5,464 bases of DNA from Methylomicrobium sp. (GTDB lineage Bacteria; Pseudomonadota; Gammaproteobacteria; Methylococcales; Methylomonadaceae): the NCBI GenBank assembly GCA_007135635.1, contig SLIO01000069.1, positions 1-5,464 on the forward strand. The letters are read 5' to 3'. Of the stretch, positions 1 through 5,464 are shown piece by piece. The position numbers and the translations under genes are program-made. Positions within the stretch are counted from its first letter, which is position 1, and each line of letters starts with the position of its first letter. The notes beneath the pieces are model-generated. The model did no database searches. It was not told the origin of the DNA and was given only the letters and a program-made list of their open reading frames with translations.

Positions 1-386
1 TAATTTCCGACTTCTGGAACGCCCTTATCCAAAGTTAACGTTACTGTCCCTGATTTGTGTTTTGACGCAGGCAAATGAAATACACGAGTACCCTCAGGTT
101 CTTTTGTCACCTCAAACTCAACCGACATTTTTCTGTATCGTGGATCTTGATAATCGAAAACTAATTGAGTCAAAGTGTTAGTGTTAGGAATATTTGCGCA
201 AAACTCCTCGGCTGGAAAAGCAGCTGGTTGATAAGCCGTGTAATGAACCCAGTGACCAGGCTCCAATTCAAACTTACATTGATCGGTATCGGTACCCGCC
301 GCACCGCCATGAGCCCAAACGGAAGCGGAAAAAACCAACCCCATAAGCGCTAGGAGACTACTTCTTACTATGCTCTTTCTGTTCAT
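1..386 (-). CDS. Exported protein of unknown function, 3'-truncated by the window edge
   Basis: The reading frame opens with ATG at 386-384 and stays open to the left edge, giving 128 residues; the C-terminus is outside the window. Residues 1-25 form a typical Sec signal peptide: a basic start (MNRKSIVR), a hydrophobic core (LLALMGLVF) and a V-W-A cleavage motif. Cleavage after Ala25 would leave His26 as the first mature residue (HGGAAGTDTD). The mature part has two cysteines (Cys37, Cys63) that could form a disulfide, histidines at 26, 45 and 48, the blocks VHYTAYQP (47-54) and EEFC (60-63), and a beta-rich, soluble-looking remainder without membrane segments. From memory, the pattern HGG-acidic-Cys, then AYQP, then EEFC resembles small periplasmic proteins of methanotrophs and ammonia oxidisers whose function I do not know. 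It is transcribed divergently from pgi. The location (periplasm) is well supported; the function is not. Confidence 0.7.
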   Translation of the reverse strand, partial: MNRKSIVRSSLLALMGLVFSASVWAHGGAAGTDTDQCKFELEPGHWVHYTAYQPAAFPAEEFCANIPNTNTLTQLVFDYQDPRYRKMSVEFEVTKEPEGTRVFHLPASKHKSGTVTLTLDKGVPEVGN

Positions 387-390
387 AATA

Positions 391-396
391 CCTTCC
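391..396 (-). promoter_or_regulatory. Ribosome binding site of the exported protein
   Basis: The minus strand reads GGAAGG, four bases before the ATG at 386-384. The spacing is slightly short, but the purine-rich match and the signal peptide that follows together support this start. Confidence 0.7.
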
Positions 397-409
397 AGTT
401 GTGTCGGTT

Positions 410-428
410 AATTATTATTTTAATAATT
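410..428. repeat. AT-only inverted repeat upstream of the exported protein gene
   Basis: AATTATT (410-416) and AATAATT (422-428) are perfect 7-base inverted arms around a 5-base spacer. The element lies 24-42 bases before the minus-strand ATG, so it is either in the leader or at the promoter of that gene. Being made only of A and T in an AT-rich region, it may be a chance feature; an operator or a melting element is the alternative. Confidence 0.4.
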
Positions 429-633
429 GCTTGTTGCTATTTTTAAACATTAAAGCACGTGATAAAAAAGCTTGGTTTAAGCAAAAAAATTACATCGATT
501 CTTAATTATCACTGATGCACCTATGAACTCTAACATATCACCCATTACAAATAAAGCTAATGATATGACAGGCATCCAGGCAGATAAACCATCATAACAA
601 ACAATGCCCTTTTAATTTTAGGTGCGGGGTAAA

Positions 634-663
634 TTGCTCCAAAAAGGCACATAGTAATATAAT
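634..663 (+). promoter_or_regulatory. Predicted sigma70-type promoter of pgi
   Basis: A perfect -10 hexamer TATAAT lies at 658-663, preceded 18 bases upstream by TTGCTC (634-639), which matches only the TTG half of the -35 consensus. Transcription would begin near position 670, giving a leader of about 75 bases before the pgi ATG. The -10 match is strong; the -35 is moderate. Confidence 0.55.
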
Positions 664-670
664 GCATGTT

Positions 671-682
671 TGATATGTATCA
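671..682. repeat. Short palindrome at the predicted pgi transcription start
   Basis: TGATA and TATCA flank a two-base centre (TG). The element falls at about +1 to +12 relative to the predicted promoter, where a bound repressor would block initiation. It is short, so the operator interpretation is only a suggestion. Confidence 0.3.
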
Positions 683-730
683 GCAACTAGCCGTGTTTTT
701 TAGACTTTTGCAAACCTGACCGACCCTTAC

Positions 731-736
731 AGGAAA
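731..736 (+). promoter_or_regulatory. pgi: Ribosome binding site of pgi
   Basis: AGGAAA lies eight bases before the ATG at 745. Spacing and sequence are good and fix the pgi start. Confidence 0.75.
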
Positions 737-744
737 CTAATCAC

Positions 745-2388
745 ATGCCATCTTTGACCCAGACCCCCACCTGGAAATCCTTAGTTAGTCATTGCGCCGC
801 CCTTCAAGACTTCGACCTAAGAGAAGCGTTTAATCTAAATCCTCGTCGTTTTGAACAATTCTCACTTCAATTAAACGACATTCTGTTCGACTATTCGAAA
901 AACTTAATCACAGAAGACACACTCTCATTGTTGGTCGATTTGGCAATTGATTCGGCACTTAGTTCAAAAATCGAAGCCATGTTTACCGGCGAAAGAATTA
1001 ACCATACCGAACAAAGAGCAGTTTTGCATACCGCATTACGCAATAGAAGCAACAACCCGGTCTTAGTTGACGGCGTCGATGTGATGCCGGAGGTCAATCA
1101 GGTTCTAGCCAAAATGCGTGTCTTTACGGACAAAGTAAGAAACGGTCACTGGCTGGGGCACACCGGAAAACCCGTTAGCGATATCGTCAACATTGGCATT
1201 GGTGGTTCGAACCTTGGCCCTAAGATGGTTGCTACCGCCCTAACTCCTTATGCTTCCGATAAATTAAACGTTCATTTTGTTTCAAACGTAGATCAAACCG
1301 ATCTCGTCGAAACACTCAAATCACTCAGCGCCGAAACGACTCTGTTTATTGTTGCATCAAAAATGTTCAGCACTCAGGAAACTATGACTAATGCGCATTC
1401 CGCAAGAAGCTGGTTGCTCGAGCAAATCAATGACGAAAAAGCCATCGGCAAACATTTTGTCGCGATTTCCTCACACCCTGAAAATGTCATTGCCTTCGGC
1501 ATCGACCCGTACAACATGTTCGAGTTTTGGGACTGGGTTGGCGGGCGCTATTCATTATGGTCAGCGATTGGCTTGTCTATCGCATTACAAGTGGGGATGG
1601 ATAATTTCGAACAATTGTTGCAAGGCGCACACGAAGCCGATTTACATTTTCGACATACGCCATTTGACCGCAACATTCCGGTTATCATGGGCCTACTAGG
1701 CATCTGGTATAATAATTTCTATGGTGCAGAATCGCATGCAATATTACCCTACGACCAATCACTACGTTATTTTTGTGAATTCCTGCAACAAAGCGACATG
1801 GAAAGCAATGGTAAAAGCATCGACAGAGAAGGCCAACCGGTCGATTACAGCACCGGCCCGATCATCTGGGGTCAGCCTGGAACGAATGGACAGCATGCGT
1901 TTTACCAATTGATCCATCAAGGAACCAAGCTTATTCCCTGTGATTTTCTGGCGCCGGCTAACTCGCATTATCATCTGCCCAAACACCACGATATTCTAAT
2001 CTCAAACTTTCTTGCTCAACCGGAAGCTTTGATGCATGGCAGAAGCGCCGAAGAGGTTATTGCTGAACTACCCGAACAAGCCAAAAATAATGCCCTATTA
2101 ATAGCATCCAAAGTCTTTGTTGGTAACAAGCCGTCTAATTCTTTTCTTTTCGAAAAACTGACACCTAAAACATTAGGCTCGTTGATTGCATTCTACGAGC
2201 ATAAAATCTTCGTTCAAGGCGCAATTTGGAATATTAATTCTTTCGATCAAATGGGGGTTGAACTGGGTAAGGTGCTGGCCAAAGTCATTTTACCGGAATT
2301 ACTGAACGACGAAAACATAAGCAGTCATGACTGCTCAACCAACGGCTTGATTAACACGTACAAAAAATTACGTAAAATAAACGGTTAA
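745..2388 (+). CDS. pgi: Glucose-6-phosphate isomerase
   Basis: This cytoplasmic enzyme interconverts glucose-6-phosphate and fructose-6-phosphate. The 547-residue product is full length (E. coli Pgi has 549) and collinear with it from [13 protein letters not shown] to the C-terminal [12 protein letters not shown]. Two sugar isomerase (SIS) domains are present. The first carries GIGGS (151-155) and the phosphate loop SKMFSTQET (205-213). The PROSITE signatures are [14 protein letters not shown] (263-276) and [10 protein letters not shown] (500-509). The catalytic residues by alignment with E. coli E355, H386 and K514 are Glu353 (in MESNGK), His384 (in NGQH) and Lys509. Two unusual substitutions are Met207, where the family usually has a phosphate-contacting Thr, and Gln377 in [10 protein letters not shown], where E. 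coli has Glu. The start is fixed by AGGAAA at 731-736. The gene has its own promoter and converges on tadA. In a methanotroph it would connect ribulose monophosphate cycle fructose-6-phosphate to glucose-6-phosphate; that is inference. Confidence 0.97.
   Translation: MPSLTQTPTWKSLVSHCAALQDFDLREAFNLNPRRFEQFSLQLNDILFDYSKNLITEDTLSLLVDLAIDSALSSKIEAMFTGERINHTEQRAVLHTALRNRSNNPVLVDGVDVMPEVNQVLAKMRVFTDKVRNGHWLGHTGKPVSDIVNIGIGGSNLGPKMVATALTPYASDKLNVHFVSNVDQTDLVETLKSLSAETTLFIVASKMFSTQETMTNAHSARSWLLEQINDEKAIGKHFVAISSHPENVIAFGIDPYNMFEFWDWVGGRYSLWSAIGLSIALQVGMDNFEQLLQGAHEADLHFRHTPFDRNIPVIMGLLGIWYNNFYGAESHAILPYDQSLRYFCEFLQQSDMESNGKSIDREGQPVDYSTGPIIWGQPGTNGQHAFYQLIHQGTKLIPCDFLAPANSHYHLPKHHDILISNFLAQPEALMHGRSAEEVIAELPEQAKNNALLIASKVFVGNKPSNSFLFEKLTPKTLGSLIAFYEHKIFVQGAIWNINSFDQMGVELGKVLAKVILPELLNDENISSHDCSTNGLINTYKKLRKING
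2320..2335. repeat. Perfect 16-bp palindrome within the 3' end of pgi
   Basis: AGCAGTCA is followed directly by its reverse complement TGACTGCT. As RNA it could form a 6-bp stem with a CATG loop. It encodes the conserved SSHDCS stretch of Pgi, and no T-run follows it, so it is not an intrinsic terminator. Confidence 0.5.
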
Positions 2389-2399
2389 TCACTGTCCCA

Positions 2400-2864
2400 C
2401 TAACGACGCACCCGAAAGAAGTCTTTAAGCATTTCGGAGCACTCGTTTCTTAAAACGCCGCAGCGCCATGTGACTCGATGATTTAAAAATGGCGCATCGG
2501 ACAAACTCATTGCGCTGCATACCGCGCCACGCTTTGGGTCTTCGGTAGCAAACACTAATCGCTCGATTCTAGCATGGACGACCGCACCCATGCACATGAC
2601 ACAAGGCTCGAGCGTCACATAAAGCGCCGCACCGGTCAGTCGATAGTTTTGCAGCACGGCGCCTGCTTCACGTATCGCAACCATTTCCGCGTGCGCCGAC
2701 GGATCGTGACTCGCAATCGGCCGATTCCACCCTTCGGCAATACATACCCCATCTTTGACGATAACCGCCCCGACCGGCACCTCACCCATGGCCTCGGCAC
2801 GTTGCGCCAATCTAAAGGCATGCCGCATCCAGGCTTCGTCGTTGTGAATATCGGCTATTCCCAC
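2400..2864 (-). CDS. tadA: tRNA-specific adenosine deaminase TadA
   Basis: TadA deaminates adenosine 34 of tRNA-Arg(ACG) to inosine so that one tRNA reads several arginine codons. The 154-residue protein has the cytidine/deoxycytidylate deaminase zinc site: HAE (His58, proton-shuttling Glu60) and PCVMC (Cys88, Cys91). These match E. coli His57/Glu59/Cys87/Cys90. The blocks [30 protein letters not shown] and [11 protein letters not shown] are almost as in E. coli. The C-terminus stops at FFRVRR, lacking the charged tail of the E. coli protein (167 residues). The start is GTG at 2864-2862. An in-frame TGA lies directly before it, so no longer form is possible, and the next ATG (codon 13) would remove the conserved segment before WMRHA. 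The gene overlaps the end of guaA by 10 bp and has no visible ribosome binding site, suggesting translational coupling. I recall tadA also lying close downstream of guaBA in Pseudomonas. Confidence 0.95.
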   Translation of the reverse strand: MGIADIHNDEAWMRHAFRLAQRAEAMGEVPVGAVIVKDGVCIAEGWNRPIASHDPSAHAEMVAIREAGAVLQNYRLTGAALYVTLEPCVMCMGAVVHARIERLVFATEDPKRGAVCSAMSLSDAPFLNHRVTWRCGVLRNECSEMLKDFFRVRR

Positions 2865-4444
2865 TCAATCGTAGCCGGTGGCTTGCCGGAAATATCGTAA
2901 GTCACCCGAGAAATTCCCGCGACTTCGTTAATGATTCGACGCGAAACCAAATCCAAAAAAACGTAAGGTAAATGCGCCCAACGCGCCGTCATGAAATCAA
3001 TGGTTTCAACCGCGCGCAAGGCAATCACATAATCGTAACGCCGCCCGTCGCCCATCACGCCGACCGACTTGACCGGCAAAAACACCGCAAATGCCTGACT
3101 GACCTTTTCATAGAGTTGATGCCGATATAGTTCTTCGATAAATATCGCATCGGCTTGTCGCAACAAATCGGCATAGTCTTTTTTGACTTCACCTAAAATC
3201 CGCACACCCAAGCCCGGCCCTGGAAATGGATGACGAAATACCATTTCGTAAGGCAAGCCAAGTTCCAAACCAAGCTTTCTAACTTCATCCTTGAACAATT
3301 CACGCAAGGGTTCCAGCAACTTGAGCGTCATATTTTCCGGCAACCCACCGACGTTATGGTGAGACTTAATTAAATGAGCCTTACCGCTTTTCGCGCCGGC
3401 CGACTCGATCACATCAGGATAAATCGTGCCTTGCGCCAACCATTTAGCATCGGCCAGTTTGGCTGCTTCTTCATCGAATATCTCGACGAACAAGTTACCG
3501 ATAATTTTTCGTTTCTGCTCAGGATCCGCCACTCCTTGCAAAGCCTCTAGATAACGTTGCTCGGCATCGACCCTGATCACCCGGACGCCCATGTGTTCGG
3601 CAAATGTAGCCATGACCTGATCGCCCTCGTGCAAGCGCAACAAGCCGGTATCGACAAACACGCAAGTCAATTGATCGCCGATTGCCTCATGCAACAAGGC
3701 CGCTACAACCGATGAGTCCACGCCGCCCGAAAGCCCTAAAATCACTCGATCGGAACCGACTTTACGACGAACCCCATGAACACTGTCTTCGATGATATTA
3801 TCGGCCGTCCACAGCGCCTCGCAACCGCAAATATCGAGTACAAAACGCGACAGTATTCTTGCACCCTGCCGGGTATGAGTGACTTCCGGATGAAATTGCA
3901 AACCATAAAATAACTTGTCTTCATGCGCGATACCGGCTATGGGCGCACCCTCGGAACTGGCAATACGAATAAAGCCTTCAGGCAATTCGACAACCCTATC
4001 GCCATGACTCATCCATACGTCCAGCAAACCGAAGCCTTCCGGCGATGTATGATCCTCAATACCTTTCAATAACTTAGAGTGTGCATGCGCGCGAATTTGC
4101 GCATAACCGAACTCACGGTGACTGGATGACTCGACTCTTCCGCCTAATTGCTCGGTCATGGTCTGCATCCCATAGCAGATACCCAATACCGGAATCCCCA
4201 ATTCAAAAACTTGTTGCGGCGCACGCGGCGTATCATCGCTAGTAACCGTTTCCGGCCCCCCCGACAAAACGATGCCATGCGGTGCAAATCGAATAATATC
4301 GTCGACCTCACAATCACAAGAAAGTATTTCGCAATAAACACCTATTTCTCGTATCCTCCGTGCGATCAATTGGGTGTACTGGGACCCGAAATCCAAAATC
4401 AGGATTTTATACAAATGAATGTTGGTCGATGCTTGTTGGCTCAC
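2855..4444 (-). CDS. guaA: GMP synthase (glutamine-hydrolysing)
   Basis: GuaA amidates XMP to GMP using glutamine and ATP, the last step of de novo GMP synthesis in the cytoplasm. From the GTG at 4444-4442 the product has 529 residues (E. coli 525). The N-terminal class I glutamine amidotransferase domain (about 11-205) has the triad Cys90 (GICYGMQ), His185 and Glu187 ([11 protein letters not shown]). The ATP pyrophosphatase domain has the P-loop SGGVDSS (239-245) and is followed by the C-terminal dimerisation domain containing [12 protein letters not shown] and ending in [12 protein letters not shown], identical to the E. coli terminus. I chose the GTG start because it gives the family length and has a GAG seven bases upstream. 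A TTG at 4471-4469 would add nine residues, but it sits in the T-tract of the guaB terminator and is less likely. The gene lies 80 bp downstream of guaB on the same strand and overlaps tadA. Confidence 0.95.
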   Translation of the reverse strand: MSQQASTNIHLYKILILDFGSQYTQLIARRIREIGVYCEILSCDCEVDDIIRFAPHGIVLSGGPETVTSDDTPRAPQQVFELGIPVLGICYGMQTMTEQLGGRVESSSHREFGYAQIRAHAHSKLLKGIEDHTSPEGFGLLDVWMSHGDRVVELPEGFIRIASSEGAPIAGIAHEDKLFYGLQFHPEVTHTRQGARILSRFVLDICGCEALWTADNIIEDSVHGVRRKVGSDRVILGLSGGVDSSVVAALLHEAIGDQLTCVFVDTGLLRLHEGDQVMATFAEHMGVRVIRVDAEQRYLEALQGVADPEQKRKIIGNLFVEIFDEEAAKLADAKWLAQGTIYPDVIESAGAKSGKAHLIKSHHNVGGLPENMTLKLLEPLRELFKDEVRKLGLELGLPYEMVFRHPFPGPGLGVRILGEVKKDYADLLRQADAIFIEELYRHQLYEKVSQAFAVFLPVKSVGVMGDGRRYDYVIALRAVETIDFMTARWAHLPYVFLDLVSRRIINEVAGISRVTYDISGKPPATIEWE

Positions 4445-4451
4445 GTTGACA

Positions 4452-4454
4452 CTC
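4452..4454 (-). promoter_or_regulatory. guaA: Weak ribosome binding site supporting the GTG start of guaA
   Basis: The minus strand has GAG seven bases before the GTG at 4444-4442. It is only a three-base core, but the competing TTG start at 4471 has its nearest GGAG 12 bases away inside the terminator stem. Confidence 0.4.
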
Positions 4455-4469
4455 GAATATTGTAGCGAC

Positions 4470-4498
4470 AAAAATTAAAAGGGCTCCAACGAGCCCCT
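4470..4498 (-). terminator. Intrinsic terminator between guaB and guaA
   Basis: On the minus strand GGGCTC (4496-4491) pairs with GAGCCC (4486-4481) around a GTTG loop. A G-T wobble and an A-T pair extend the stem to eight base pairs. It is followed directly by a T-rich tract TTTTAATTTTT (4480-4470). It lies 26 bases or more past the guaB stop, the expected place for a Rho-independent terminator. Because guaA follows at once, it may act as a partial terminator or attenuator. Confidence 0.85.
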
Positions 4499-4524
4499 GA
4501 TGAGTTTATCGGATGGATTAACTA

Positions 4525-5464
<940 letters not shown>

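Larger units (their letters stand above)
387..744. other. AT-rich divergent intergenic region of 358 bp
   Basis: This stretch separates two divergently transcribed genes and contains no credible coding sequence. It holds the pgi promoter and ribosome binding site on the right and the ribosome binding site of the exported protein on the left. It also has an AT-rich inverted repeat (410-428), a short palindrome at the expected pgi transcription start (671-682), and two further copies of the TGATATG heptamer in inverted orientation (534-540, 561-567). I found no convincing minus-strand promoter for the exported protein. A GATAAT at about 504-509 on the minus strand looks like a -10 box but has no matching -35. 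No intrinsic terminator, tRNA or riboswitch was recognised. Confidence 0.7.

Noticed and set aside
165..353. Plus-strand open frame of 62 codons antisense to the exported protein
   Set aside because: It has no ribosome binding site or family resemblance, and the opposite strand carries a clear signal peptide and start here.
470..482. GCTT-GGTTT-AAGC hairpin flanked by A-runs, resembling a bidirectional terminator
   Set aside because: The stem is only four base pairs and the flanking runs do not pair, so it is too weak.
523..597. 24-codon plus-strand frame starting ATG in the intergenic region
   Set aside because: No Shine-Dalgarno sequence precedes it and the residue composition is unremarkable; this is expected by chance in AT-rich DNA.
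1873..1875. Possible loss of the catalytic glutamate of Pgi (Gln in [10 protein letters not shown])
   Set aside because: Counting against E. coli Pgi places catalytic E355 in the MESNGK motif, which is intact here as Glu353. The Gln is at a non-catalytic position, so the enzyme should not be called inactive.
2574..2900. Plus-strand open frame of 108 codons opposite tadA and the guaA end
   Set aside because: It is a mirror frame of two well-identified minus-strand genes and lacks a ribosome binding site.
4148..4465. Plus-strand open frame of 105 codons opposite the guaA N-terminus
   Set aside because: It lies opposite the conserved amidotransferase domain of GuaA and has no independent support.

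Overview
The window reads as chromosomal housekeeping DNA from a gammaproteobacterium. GuaA, GuaB, TadA and Pgi all align closely, from memory, with their Escherichia coli counterparts. The small exported protein at the left edge resembles, also from memory, proteins I associate with methane- and ammonia-oxidising Proteobacteria. A gammaproteobacterial methanotroph (Methylomonas/Methylomicrobium type) is therefore my best guess, but it is an inference.

Layout, left to right. Positions 1-386 (minus strand) hold the N-terminal 128 residues of a secreted protein that runs off the left edge. Positions 387-744 are an AT-rich divergent intergenic region with a good sigma70-type promoter facing right and several short inverted repeats. 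Positions 745-2388 (plus) encode a full-length glucose-6-phosphate isomerase. It converges, across only 11 bp, on a minus-strand cluster read from the right edge: guaB (5' end outside the window), an intrinsic terminator hairpin, guaA, then tadA, which overlaps the end of guaA by 10 bp.

Functionally, guaB and guaA are the two consecutive steps from IMP to XMP to GMP. TadA makes inosine at the wobble position of tRNA-Arg(ACG), and its start is probably translationally coupled to guaA. Pgi interconverts fructose-6-phosphate and glucose-6-phosphate. If the host is a methanotroph, that would link fructose-6-phosphate from the ribulose monophosphate cycle to glucose-6-phosphate oxidation and glycogen.

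I see no mobile element, CRISPR array, RNA gene, phage gene or defence system, and no convincing new multi-gene system. The points most worth a second look are the predicted mature N-terminal histidine of the exported protein, a Thr-to-Met change at a phosphate-contacting position of Pgi, and the guaB-guaA terminator, which leaves almost no room for a separate guaA promoter.
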